Source of the DNA: a bacterium
GTDB lineage: Bacteria; Bacteroidota; Bacteroidia; B-17B0; Aurantibacillaceae
Length of the DNA: 33,965 nt
Assembly: GCA_029945625.1 (NCBI GenBank)
Contig: JAQSCW010000019.1
Span: forward strand, 1 to 33,965
Direction of reading: 5' to 3'
This document shows positions 7,742 through 16,049 of the stretch, in pieces. Both the position numbers and the translations under genes were made by a program. The notes below the pieces were generated by a model that did not search any database, was not told where the DNA came from, and was given only the letters and a program-made list of their open reading frames with translations. Each line of letters opens with the position of its first letter. Position 1 is the stretch's first letter.

Positions 7742-9129
7742 TATAATTTAATTGTTGATGACGTGATAGAGTTGGGGAGGGGTGCGTTTATTTCGTTGAC
7801 GGAACGCAGTTCACAGCGTACATAAGACCTTAGTAAAACAAAGACCAGAATAGTGATGGAGATCAGAAGAAAAAAGCCCGCAATTGCAAACACAACGAAG
7901 TAAGGATGCAAGCTCTGCATCATTTTGCCATAAGGAATTTGAACGCTCGCCATTTGCCAGATGCCCTTTTTTATGCCGGCGGCATTGAGGGCGATCCAGA
8001 ATGCAAACAAACTTACCTGCGCCCCCCAAAAGGCGATGCTGAGCCCCACATTTGCTTTATTAAAGGAACTACATTTGCCGCTAAAAAATTCGAAGCAGGC
8101 GGCTAATAATATCATGCTGTTGATGCCGATGGTGGTACCCATGGCGTGCGCAACTGTTACGTGTGTGCCATGCGTATAAATATTAATGGCCGGAATAGAC
8201 ATGAGCAAGGCCTGACCCAAATTAAAAAATACCCAGGCATCGGCTGCGAACAAGAACCGAAATGGAAAATAGTGATAGTGTTTTTGAACATCCGATACAC
8301 TTACCCTCCAGGTATAAAAGATGCGTGCAAAAATAATCCATTCGGTCATGCTCACGCCATAACCCATGTACCGCACGTAAGGCAATGTGGGCAGGGTGTA
8401 GATATGATGTCCCCAGTTAAACATGAGATTGAACAATCCTAAAAAATACATACCAAATGCCAGTTTGCTGAAGCCGGCTTTTTTATTGCCGCTGATACGG
8501 TCCATCAAAAAGAAAGCAGTTCCATAAATGATTTGATTCCATGATCCCACCAGTGAGCCGTTTACTTTCCACTGAATGGTCATGTCGGTAATAAAATGAG
8601 TTCTGAAATAGGGAAACACCCACAAATAATTTTCGATAAAGGTGAACAAAAAGAATATCATGCCCGTCATCCACATCCACATGTAAACCGGCCATTTCTT
8701 CAAAACGCGCGTACACCGGAAGAAATTAAACAGAAACACAACCCAGGCGCCTATAATAGGTAAGGCCCAAATGGGATTAAATTCCCAGTATTCACGCCCA
8801 CCGAATTGTTTTGTGAAATAAGAATAAAAAATTCCTACAATAGCTACCAGCCACAAAGCCCACTGAATTGTAGCAAGGGTTTTTGAAGGTTTTTGTTCCG
8901 ATACATATTCCAGTCCACTGTAAATACAACCGCTGGCGCCCAAGATGATCCAGAACAAAACCGACGACACATGCATGGGCCGTAATGAAACAAAACCGAT
9001 TGTGTCTTTAAGATAATTGGGCAATACATAGCTGAGGCTGGCCAACGAACCCATGATGAGCCCAAAAAACAACATCACCAAAGAACTCGCCAAAAAAAGT
9101 TTACCACTATTAAGTTGTTTAAAGCTCAT
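7741..9129 (-). CDS. norB: Divergent NorB-like heme-copper-superfamily subunit with altered active site
   Basis: 462-residue, about 12-helix membrane protein of the cytochrome c NO reductase large-subunit type, paired with NorC. H53 (RPMH) matches a low-spin heme b ligand, NWGHH (H241/H242) matches two FeB ligands and H328 in TVAHAMG matches the heme b3 ligand. Several key residues differ from Pseudomonas NorB. My gap-free manual alignment of WKVNGSLVGSWNQ with WVVHLWVEGVWEL puts N190 at the third FeB His (H207), V194 at Glu211 and N198 at Glu215. The second His of the HxH pair is M330. It is therefore a NOR-superfamily enzyme of uncertain reaction; NO reductase, NO dismutase-like or another activity is possible. 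ATGA overlap with norC; start/stop overlap with proline dehydrogenase. Confidence 0.82.
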   Translation of the reverse strand: MSFKQLNSGKLFLASSLVMLFFGLIMGSLASLSYVLPNYLKDTIGFVSLRPMHVSSVLFWIILGASGCIYSGLEYVSEQKPSKTLATIQWALWLVAIVGIFYSYFTKQFGGREYWEFNPIWALPIIGAWVVFLFNFFRCTRVLKKWPVYMWMWMTGMIFFLFTFIENYLWVFPYFRTHFITDMTIQWKVNGSLVGSWNQIIYGTAFFLMDRISGNKKAGFSKLAFGMYFLGLFNLMFNWGHHIYTLPTLPYVRYMGYGVSMTEWIIFARIFYTWRVSVSDVQKHYHYFPFRFLFAADAWVFFNLGQALLMSIPAINIYTHGTHVTVAHAMGTTIGINSMILLAACFEFFSGKCSSFNKANVGLSIAFWGAQVSLFAFWIALNAAGIKKGIWQMASVQIPYGKMMQSLHPYFVVFAIAGFFLLISITILVFVLLRSYVRCELRSVNEINAPLPNSITSSTIKL

Positions 9130-9539
9130 TTTTTTTCAATCATCCCGAGGGCATTAATAGTAAAGTTGCGAGGATCTGCGGAGCCGCTTTCATCAGTACT
9201 TCGCAGGAAATGAAGGAGATTTGTTTCTTCTTCCTCGGTTAAGTGAAAAGGGGGCATCAGTCCGGTCCCCGATTTCACCAAGGCTTTGATGTAAATGGGA
9301 CCTTTGCCTTTGCAGGAATATATATTGGTTAAATCAGGTCCCATATATCCCCCCAAACCATATAACTGATGGCAACTTTCGCAATTGTAGTCTTGCCATA
9401 CCAATCGTCCTTTCGATGCCAAAGTGGCGTTAGGTGCACTGTTTAGGTGTTTACGAATAGGCACCAGATAAATACTCAGGGAGTAGATGACAAAGGCAAC
9501 ACATAAGAGAGCAAATATAAGTTTCACCTTTATTTTCAT
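9126..9539 (-). CDS. norC: NorC-like membrane-anchored cytochrome c subunit
   Basis: 137 residues: one N-terminal transmembrane helix (about 5-26), then a mono-heme cytochrome c domain. The heme motif lies in the very typical NorC string NCESCHQLYGLGGYMGPDLT (residues 52-71); the axial Met is M95 in GLMPPFHL. It passes electrons from periplasmic cytochromes to the NorB-like subunit. It overlaps norB (ATGA) and follows the 605-residue gene at 29 nt. NorC looks fully conventional, in contrast to its NorB partner. Confidence 0.9.
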   Translation of the reverse strand: MKIKVKLIFALLCVAFVIYSLSIYLVPIRKHLNSAPNATLASKGRLVWQDYNCESCHQLYGLGGYMGPDLTNIYSCKGKGPIYIKALVKSGTGLMPPFHLTEEEETNLLHFLRSTDESGSADPRNFTINALGMIEKK

Positions 9540-9568
9540 AACCGCCTATTCTATCGGGTTGAAGTCAT

Positions 9569-11386
9569 CTAACTTTGAACCAAGTTCTCTTGTGTTACGT
9601 TTATTTGAATGAGTTGAAGCCTGCCTTTTAAATCACTGAGTTGCTCGCTCATCTGATCGGCAAAGTCGTTTAATACTGTTAAAGAAGGGAGTATGGAATG
9701 GTAATAGTCGATTCCGTTTAACAAATTTGTTCTAAATGAATTAAAGTAATTCACCTGCTTCTGCGTGGCAGATTTAATTGAGTTTTCCACTTCAGTTTTT
9801 AAATAGTCTACGTATAATTTTAATTCATTCACAAATACGTGGGGACGATTGACTGAGTTTAGAATAGTTTTACGACCGTATATGTGATCGATCATTTCCC
9901 GCAACGAGAAGGTACCTGAAAAGTATGCCAGATTTGGACCGGGGCAAATGGCCACAGCTTCTAAACCGTGTGATAAACGCGTGTGATTTTTGATTAGCGA
10001 TCCCGCACCCAGGCCTTCACACAAACAATCCTTTTCCATGATCTTATTAATGATGGCATCTTTTTCTTTTTTCGGAATCTCCAGTTTTTCGGTTTGTTTG
10101 ATCTTTAGGTTCTGATATTCGCGCGAAGCAGTACAAATAGGATGTTCTGTAAACTCTGTGTCGGTGGACAGGAATTTTTTGTAACACGGACTTCCCGGAT
10201 GGTGTTTTTCAATGCGCCGCTTACGTTGTTCTTCTGAACTACTCAGTTTGAAATTATTAAACGGTACACCCAATGGGGAAGCATGACTTAGGTAATAATC
10301 GCTTTGCTTGGCGGTAGCCAATTTTCTAAGAGTGTCATCATCCACGCTGGTAGCTTCCGGCACTAGCAGAAACGGACTTCCCCAGCCGGTAGCATCCAAC
10401 TTATAGTGTCCTAATAAAAAATTATTTTCTGCAGCCGTGCCTATTCCTCCTTGTGCGGTTATTTTCAGACCGGGTGCTACGGTAAATTGTTTTCCTTTGA
10501 GAGCAAGAGTTTCAGACCATATCTTGAACAGCTCTTCAAATAACTCATCGCGCCTTAATTTAAATTCTTCCAAAATAGGTCCCATAAGAAGTCCTTCTGT
10601 TGCAAAAGCATGGCCCCCACAATTGAGGCCCGACTCAATTCTGAATTCTGAAACCCAAAGGCCCTTTTTTGCAAGAAATTTTCCCTGAATGAGGGCTGAG
10701 CGGTAGTCGCTTACTTTTAAAATTATCTTTTTTCTAAGTTCACCTTCCCGGTTTGGGAAAAAATCATCGAAGGTTTCGCAGTAACTGTATAAGCGCGGAT
10801 TGAGGCCGGCCGAAAACACTACAGATGACGTTAACGAACTGTTTGCGAAGCCCCGAAGTGCCGAAAGTGCATCCGAATATTCGACAGGTAATTTTTCGCC
10901 CTGAGCATCATAATTGATCTTGTCAACCTTAGTCATGATATTTACATCAATGGAACCCGGTACTAATTGGGAACGAAGAAATTGTTCTGTTTCAGTTCTT
11001 TCTGAAGCACTCATGCCCGGCAGTTTTTTATACAGAGCTTTGTTTGCAGAGGTATCCGGGAGCAACTCAAAGTATTTGGCTAAATCATTCTCTGCCTCAA
11101 ACGGCAAAGCCGACAAACGCTCGAAATTTTGGTCAACTACTTGTTTTAACAGGTTCAGATAGGCCGTGATCCTTCTTGAACGACTATCGGGTTCTCCCAC
11201 CACTATGGGTACAAATTCGAGCTGCCTGTCCCGGCAAATCACTTCCCGCATTTGTTCAACTAGGTGATCTTCAATGATGGAGAGAACTGAGGAGATGCCA
11301 AAATGAGCAACTTTGATGGGGGTGTCGATGGTAAATCCTAATCCCATTACAGGAATATGAAAGGTGTGTTCAGACGTAACAGGCAT
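9569..11386 (-). CDS. Unknown 605-residue protein with nitronate monooxygenase-like FMN barrel signatures
   Basis: I do not recognise a named family. Visible features suggest an FMN-dependent TIM barrel of the nitronate monooxygenase/enoyl-reductase type: TPIKVAHFGISS at 22-33, SGLNCGGHAFATEG at 252-265 (comparable to the GGH catalytic-loop motif), LKITAQGGIGTAAEN at 307-321 (phosphate-binding GGIGT) and TGWGSPFLLVPEA at 333-345. After the barrel-like part come four cysteines, C401, C418 and the CLC pair C454/C456, that could bind a metal or Fe-S cluster. A C-terminal helical region (about 490-605) looks like coiled coil. First gene of the norCB operon, under the shared Rrf2-type operator, so a role linked to NO, nitro compounds or assembly of the oxidoreductase is a reasonable inference. 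No signal peptide: cytoplasmic. Confidence 0.6.
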   Translation of the reverse strand: MPVTSEHTFHIPVMGLGFTIDTPIKVAHFGISSVLSIIEDHLVEQMREVICRDRQLEFVPIVVGEPDSRSRRITAYLNLLKQVVDQNFERLSALPFEAENDLAKYFELLPDTSANKALYKKLPGMSASERTETEQFLRSQLVPGSIDVNIMTKVDKINYDAQGEKLPVEYSDALSALRGFANSSLTSSVVFSAGLNPRLYSYCETFDDFFPNREGELRKKIILKVSDYRSALIQGKFLAKKGLWVSEFRIESGLNCGGHAFATEGLLMGPILEEFKLRRDELFEELFKIWSETLALKGKQFTVAPGLKITAQGGIGTAAENNFLLGHYKLDATGWGSPFLLVPEATSVDDDTLRKLATAKQSDYYLSHASPLGVPFNNFKLSSSEEQRKRRIEKHHPGSPCYKKFLSTDTEFTEHPICTASREYQNLKIKQTEKLEIPKKEKDAIINKIMEKDCLCEGLGAGSLIKNHTRLSHGLEAVAICPGPNLAYFSGTFSLREMIDHIYGRKTILNSVNRPHVFVNELKLYVDYLKTEVENSIKSATQKQVNYFNSFRTNLLNGIDYYHSILPSLTVLNDFADQMSEQLSDLKGRLQLIQINVTQENLVQS

Positions 11387-11404
11387 GTGTTTGTTTTATA
11401 GAAG

Positions 11405-11445
11405 CAAAGGTACTCTAGTATAGTAATCGGACAAGTTTGTCCGAG
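11405..11445 (-). promoter_or_regulatory. Promoter and Rrf2-type operator of the 605-aa/norCB operon
   Basis: Minus-strand -7 element TACCTTTG at 11405-11412 and a TTG at 11432-11434 (19-nt gap) make a standard Bacteroidota promoter with a leader of about 14 nt. The perfect inverted repeat TCGGACAA, GT, TTGTCCGA (11427-11444) covers the -33 element, as expected for a repressor site. Same core as the operator at 5252-5277. Confidence 0.78.
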
Positions 11446-11462
11446 ATAATATTTGTCATTAT

Positions 11463-11486
11463 AAAACATGATAAATGTCATGTTTT
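11463..11486. promoter_or_regulatory. Crp/Fnr-type palindrome upstream of the nor operon
   Basis: Perfect 9-bp arms AAAACATGA (11463-11471) and TCATGTTTT (11478-11486) around a 6-nt spacer; the core is TGA-N6-TCA. It is centred about 75 bp upstream of the inferred start, further out than the other Crp/Fnr-type sites in the window, and upstream of the Rrf2-type operator. Confidence 0.6.
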
Positions 11487-11586
11487 GCTAAATATCCCTT
11501 GGTAGGACTTGACCAGAGAGGTGAATTGCTACCTACCGGTGCTTAGGCATGTTAACAACATTTAGGAGAGAAAATAGCGGAAGGCT

Positions 11587-12066
11587 CTACTTCACTTCCT
11601 CGAGGCTAAACATATATTCGAGGATGTTTCTGGCTTCGACATCCGATAGGTTCTGATTTGGCATCCGCACTAGACATAATTCGAGCATGGCTTGGGCTTC
11701 CTGATCTTTATCAATCATGGGATCAGGATTAGTGATGAAATTCATGATCCAAACCGGACTTCTCCTTTTTGTAACTCCATGCCAACCCGGCCCCACCAGT
11801 TTTTCGGTACTTGTTTTATGACAAGCAGAGCATTTAACTTCAGCAATCATTCTCCCAGATTCAGACCATTCTTTGTTCAAGGGGATGTTAAAGATCACGT
11901 TTTGCTCGTTCCATTTTCCTTCTCCGCGGTGAGGATCATAATTCTCTGTTTCTTTCACCATACTTTCTGCACTCATTGGCTTGGCGTTCTCTGCATCGTC
12001 CGCGTCTCCACAGGCTGTTAGCAGAATCAGAATCGTAATTGCAGAAAAGATAAAAACATGTTTCAT
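11587..12066 (-). CDS. Mono-heme cytochrome c lipoprotein (NosC-like)
   Basis: 159-residue lipoprotein: leader ending LLTAC (Cys 19), an acidic linker, then a class I cytochrome c domain with CSACH near residue 80, KLVGPGWHGV after it and the axial Met in LVRMPNQNLSD near 134. It should carry electrons in the periplasm. The GPGWHGVTKRRSPVWIM and CLVRMPNQNL strings resemble, from memory, cytochromes seen beside nosZ in Bacteroidota; that is a weak recollection, and no nos gene is in the window. It is the third gene after nadA and nadB on the same strand (53 nt gap) and may share the nadA promoter. Confidence 0.85.
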   Translation of the reverse strand: MKHVFIFSAITILILLTACGDADDAENAKPMSAESMVKETENYDPHRGEGKWNEQNVIFNIPLNKEWSESGRMIAEVKCSACHKTSTEKLVGPGWHGVTKRRSPVWIMNFITNPDPMIDKDQEAQAMLELCLVRMPNQNLSDVEARNILEYMFSLEEVK

Positions 12067-12119
12067 AGATAAGAAATTTGATTTCGACTAAAATAGGAAT
12101 TACTTTTTAAAAATGAAAT

Positions 12120-13763
12120 TCATAGGGTAATTGTATTGGATTTTGTTTTGTTTTTGGAGTGCGATCTCAACTCGTGGAGATTTTCAGCCGAAATCCCGGC
12201 CTGTTTTCCCGATTCCAAGTCCGTATTATAAAATACACCCCTGTTTTTTTTGAGTCGTTTGGCATCTTTTAAGATGAGTAAACCGGTATCTATCATATTG
12301 TTGAGTTCCAACGTGCGAGCGTGTATCGCTTCGCCTTGTCTTCTTGGTGTTTTTGTTTGGAGGTCTTTTAATAGGAGGATCGCTTTGTTAAGTTGTTTGT
12401 ATGATGTGGTGATGCCGCTATTTGCGCTCATTGTTTCTTTCAAACTTACAACTGCGCGGTGAATGGCTTTAGTTTGAGGTTGCCGGTCTTTACTCAGCAA
12501 CAAGTTGGGTATGTTTTTTTTATAGGGTTGTGTTTTTATTTTTTTGACCGAATTCTTAAAAGCCCTGTGAGAAAAAACCAAAGCTTCCAGAAGTGAATTT
12601 GAAGCCAGACGATTGGCTCCGTGAAGACCGGTATATGAGTTTTCGCCGCATGCGTATAAATTTGTGACCGATGTTTCCCCGTTGGGATCGGTGGAAATTC
12701 CACCACAGCAGTAGTGTGCACTCGGAACCACGGGGATCATGGTGGCCCTGGGATTAATTCCTATTCTTTTACATTTTTTATAAATGGTTGGAAAATGTTT
12801 GATGAAGTCAGCTTTGGGGATCTGTCGGCAATCCAAAAAAACATGGTCGTCTCCCGATTTTCCTAATTCGGAGGTTATAGCTCTTGCCACAATATCACGT
12901 GTTGCCAGATCCTTACGGGAATCATAATTACCCATAAAGGCAATCCCTCTCGAATTTCTTAATATGCCGCCGTATCCGCGCACAGCTTCGGAGATCAGAA
13001 AATTAGCATCTTTGTTTTTTTCATACAAGGCTGTGGGATGAAACTGAACATAGGCCATGTTTTTAATTTTTGCCCCTGCACGATGTGCCATCGCAATGCC
13101 GTCGCCGGTAGCAATAGCTGAGTTGGTGGTGTGTTTATACACTTGTCCCACTCCGCCACTGGCCAGCATCGTGATTTTGGCAGCAATTTTAACGATCTTG
13201 TTTGTTTTTTGATCCAATACATAGGCACCGAAACACTTGTTTTTCTTACCTGAGTGTTTTGTTGTATGCAGATCTTTTTCGGTGATCAAATCAATGGCAA
13301 TGGTTTCGGTAAGAACTAGAATATTTGGCGTATTGGTGACCTGAGCCAACAAGGTTTGCTGAATTTCCAAACCGGTGAAATCTCCCGCATGCACCACGCG
13401 GTGCAAACTGTGTCCGCCTTCTTTCGCCAGATCAAGCATCTTGTCAGCAGTTCGGTCGAACTGAGCACCGTATCGAACCAGTTCTTCTAAACGAGCCGGT
13501 CCTTCTCTGGTGACAAACTCTACCACTTTTGTGTTACAAAGGCCGTCTCCTGCAGAAAGGGTATCATAAATATGTTTTTCAAAAGAATCGTTTACTGTAT
13601 CTACCACTACCGCAATCCCGCCTTGCGCCAAACGGGTATTGGTTTCGGCTTCTTTCCCTTTGCAGATTACCGTAACTGTTGCTTTTGGTAAGGCCCGAGC
13701 AGTTTTTAATGCAAAACTCAGTCCTGCAATACCGGACCCAATAACTAGCACATCTGTTTTCAT
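12120..13763 (-). CDS. nadB: L-aspartate oxidase
   Basis: 547-residue flavoprotein that oxidises L-aspartate to iminoaspartate, the first step of de novo NAD synthesis; it can use fumarate as well as O2. FAD-binding signature VIGSGIAGLSFALKTA at 6-21, NTRLAQGGIAVVV near 42, HRVVHAGDFTG near 121, the SAHYCCGGISTD active-site region near 348 and GLHGANRLASNSLLEALVF near 379 identify it against succinate dehydrogenase flavoproteins. It starts 5 nt after the nadA stop. No nadC is visible in the window. Confidence 0.95.
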   Translation of the reverse strand: MKTDVLVIGSGIAGLSFALKTARALPKATVTVICKGKEAETNTRLAQGGIAVVVDTVNDSFEKHIYDTLSAGDGLCNTKVVEFVTREGPARLEELVRYGAQFDRTADKMLDLAKEGGHSLHRVVHAGDFTGLEIQQTLLAQVTNTPNILVLTETIAIDLITEKDLHTTKHSGKKNKCFGAYVLDQKTNKIVKIAAKITMLASGGVGQVYKHTTNSAIATGDGIAMAHRAGAKIKNMAYVQFHPTALYEKNKDANFLISEAVRGYGGILRNSRGIAFMGNYDSRKDLATRDIVARAITSELGKSGDDHVFLDCRQIPKADFIKHFPTIYKKCKRIGINPRATMIPVVPSAHYCCGGISTDPNGETSVTNLYACGENSYTGLHGANRLASNSLLEALVFSHRAFKNSVKKIKTQPYKKNIPNLLLSKDRQPQTKAIHRAVVSLKETMSANSGITTSYKQLNKAILLLKDLQTKTPRRQGEAIHARTLELNNMIDTGLLILKDAKRLKKNRGVFYNTDLESGKQAGISAENLHELRSHSKNKTKSNTITL

Positions 13764-13768
13764 GCTGC

Positions 13769-14743
13769 TTAGCTAAGTGCCGTTTCTCTTGGCATGACCG
13801 AGAGATCCAACATTCTTTGAATGGGTGAAAGAGCCTTTACGCGCAGGGGCTCTGTGATTAGGATCTCAGGACTTTCGTTTTTTAAACACAAATATAATTT
13901 TTGCAGGGTGTTTAATTTCATATAACGGCATTCGCTGCAGGCACAGGCGTTGGCTTCAAATGACGGTGCCGGAATAACCAGTTTGCCGGGTGCATCAGTT
14001 CTTAATTGGTGTAAGATGCCCGCCTCGGTGGCTACAATAAACTCGCGTGCAGAATTGTTTTTGATGTACTGGATCATGGCGGTTGTTGAGCCAATAAAAT
14101 GAGCCCGTGCCAACAGTCTGGCATCCGATTCGGGGTGTGCCACCAATTTTGCATGCGGGTGTGAATGTTGAAGTTGTTCTATTTTTTCAAGTGAAAACGC
14201 TTCGTGTACTTCACAGGCGCCATCCCAAAGCAAAAGATCTCTGCCGGTGGTCTTCATAAGGTATTTCCCCAAATTGCGATCGGGAGCGAAAATAATAGAC
14301 TTATCTGCAGGAATACTGTTGATGATCTGAACAGCGTTGGAAGAGGTACACACAATATCACTCAGGGCTTTAATTTCGGCGCTGCAATTGATGTAAGTGA
14401 CCACCACATGCCCGGGGTGTTTGTCGATAAAGGCCTTAAACTCTTCCCTCGAACAACTGTCGGCCAACGAACAACCTGCATTTAAGTCGGGTAAAAGTAC
14501 AATCTTATCGGGGTTTAAAATCTTGGCTGTTTCGGCCATAAAATGAACCCCTGCAAATACAATGATGTCGGCGCTGGTGCTGGCAGCCTGCTGTGAGAGT
14601 CCCAAACTATCTCCTACAAAATCGGCTACGTCCTGAATTTCGGGTTCCTGATAGTAATGGGCCAGTATCACCGCATTTTTCTCCTTTTTGAGTTGTGAGA
14701 TAATACGCCCTAACTCCTCATTTTTTTCAGGAAGGTTGTTCAT
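13769..14743 (-). CDS. nadA: Quinolinate synthase A
   Basis: 324-residue NadA, which condenses iminoaspartate with dihydroxyacetone phosphate to quinolinate using a [4Fe-4S] cluster. Visible are [19 protein letters not shown] near 28, [10 protein letters not shown] near 88, the IVCTSSNAV cluster-binding Cys near 132, and the C-terminal [13 protein letters not shown] containing the third ligand. First gene of nadA-nadB-cytochrome c. A strong promoter with a Crp/Fnr-type site lies immediately upstream, giving an unusually short leader (about 12 nt). Cluster proteins such as NadA are NO-sensitive, which fits the setting. Confidence 0.95.
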   Translation of the reverse strand: MNNLPEKNEELGRIISQLKKEKNAVILAHYYQEPEIQDVADFVGDSLGLSQQAASTSADIIVFAGVHFMAETAKILNPDKIVLLPDLNAGCSLADSCSREEFKAFIDKHPGHVVVTYINCSAEIKALSDIVCTSSNAVQIINSIPADKSIIFAPDRNLGKYLMKTTGRDLLLWDGACEVHEAFSLEKIEQLQHSHPHAKLVAHPESDARLLARAHFIGSTTAMIQYIKNNSAREFIVATEAGILHQLRTDAPGKLVIPAPSFEANACACSECRYMKLNTLQKLYLCLKNESPEILITEPLRVKALSPIQRMLDLSVMPRETALS

Positions 14744-14759
14744 GTGTCTTAATAAACTA

Positions 14760-14802
14760 CAAAATTAATTTTTGCCTTAGCCATCTTTCCTGATTTAAGT
14801 CA
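14760..14802 (-). promoter_or_regulatory. nadA promoter with Crp/Fnr-type site
   Basis: Perfect minus-strand -7 element TAATTTTG at 14760-14767. The site TGATTTAAGTCA (14791-14802) is centred exactly 36.5 bp upstream of the element's end, placing it near -41.5. A TTTG also lies 36.5 bp away on the plus side (14830-14833), so the site might serve the divergent desaturase as well, though that element is poorer. Confidence 0.6.
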
Positions 14803-14969
14803 TAAACACCCGTGACTTTACTCAGAGGCTTTGCTTCAATTATTTCTTATCTTCGCAAAAGCTTAGTGAATAGCTTCTGTCCTCATGGTTTGGGATGTGC
14901 TGTGCGACCCATCGGGAATTAAGGATGTGCGGGGGGTTAACTGGTAAGCGGATTAAAACTTTTTTAAAC

Positions 14970-16049
14970 ATGATGAATACCGTAAAATTTAAGGGAACTG
15001 ATATCCGCGAAAAAAATTTCGCAATGGCCCTTAAGAAAAATGTAAATGCGTATTTTAAAACCAATAATATTTCAACGAAAGCGAATGCTGCCATGGTGGT
15101 TAAAACCATTGTGCTAATTGCCCTGTACATTGCCCCTTTCGTATTGATTTTAAGTATCCCTATGAGCGGCCTCCTAGCGCTTCTATGCACGGTGGTAATG
15201 GGTATTGGTGTAGCCGGCGTAGGAATGGGTGTGATGCACGACGCCACTCATGGGGCGTATTCAAACTCTCCCTGGGTCAACAAACTTTTTGCCGGTACAA
15301 TTTATCTACTGGGCAGTAATTCATTGAATTGGAAAATACAACATAATGTGCTGCATCATACCTACACCAACATTACAGGTTTGGATGAAGACATCGACAA
15401 CAAAGGACCTATCCGGTTATCGGAAAGAATGCCCTATAAAAAGATCTATCGTTTTCAATACCTGTACGCGGTGTTTTTTTACGGCTTAATGACCCTTACC
15501 ATGTTAACCAACGACTTTATAAGATTAACAAAATATTCTAAGATGGGATTGGTGGGTGCTCAAAACAAAAAATTAGGTTCTGAATTCACCAAAATGTTGT
15601 TGCGAAAAACGTTGTATTTGATTGTAATTATCGGTCTTCCCTTGTGGTTGACGCCCTTCTCAATCTGGCAGATCCTTTTGGGGTTTTTCGTGATGCATTG
15701 GGTGGCCAGTATTATTTTAAGTTTGGTATTTCAAATGGCTCATGTGGTGGAAGGTACCGATCAAGAAGGCACCGGACACGACATCACGTCCGACTGGCAT
15801 GTGCACCAGTTAAAGACCACCAGCGATTTTGCAAAAAGTAATAAATTGTTGAGCTGGTATGTGGGCGGCCTCAACTTTCAGGTCGAGCACCATTTGTTCC
15901 CAACCATTTGTCATGTGCATTACAAACACCTGGCACCCATTGTGGCAGAAACCGCACGCGAATATAATGTGCCCTATCATAGCCATCCAAGCTTTAGAGC
16001 GGCATTGCGCTCTCACTTTACAAAATTAAAGGAACTTGGCTTAAAATGA
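14970..16049 (+). CDS. Membrane fatty-acid desaturase (linoleoyl-CoA desaturase-like)
   Basis: About 359 residues. The three histidine boxes of front-end acyl desaturases are present: HDATH, HNVLHH and QVEHH in the string FQVEHHLFPTICH. Hydrophobic segments flank them (about 44-90 and 205-255). It inserts a double bond into an acyl chain with O2 and an electron donor; no cytochrome b5 domain is fused. I choose the ATG at 14970 (MMNTVKFKG) because an earlier in-frame ATG at 14895 adds a Cys/Arg-rich stretch unlike the family. Its stop overlaps the start of the PTPS-like gene (ATGA). Confidence 0.88.
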   Translation: MMNTVKFKGTDIREKNFAMALKKNVNAYFKTNNISTKANAAMVVKTIVLIALYIAPFVLILSIPMSGLLALLCTVVMGIGVAGVGMGVMHDATHGAYSNSPWVNKLFAGTIYLLGSNSLNWKIQHNVLHHTYTNITGLDEDIDNKGPIRLSERMPYKKIYRFQYLYAVFFYGLMTLTMLTNDFIRLTKYSKMGLVGAQNKKLGSEFTKMLLRKTLYLIVIIGLPLWLTPFSIWQILLGFFVMHWVASIILSLVFQMAHVVEGTDQEGTGHDITSDWHVHQLKTTSDFAKSNKLLSWYVGGLNFQVEHHLFPTICHVHYKHLAPIVAETAREYNVPYHSHPSFRAALRSHFTKLKELGLK

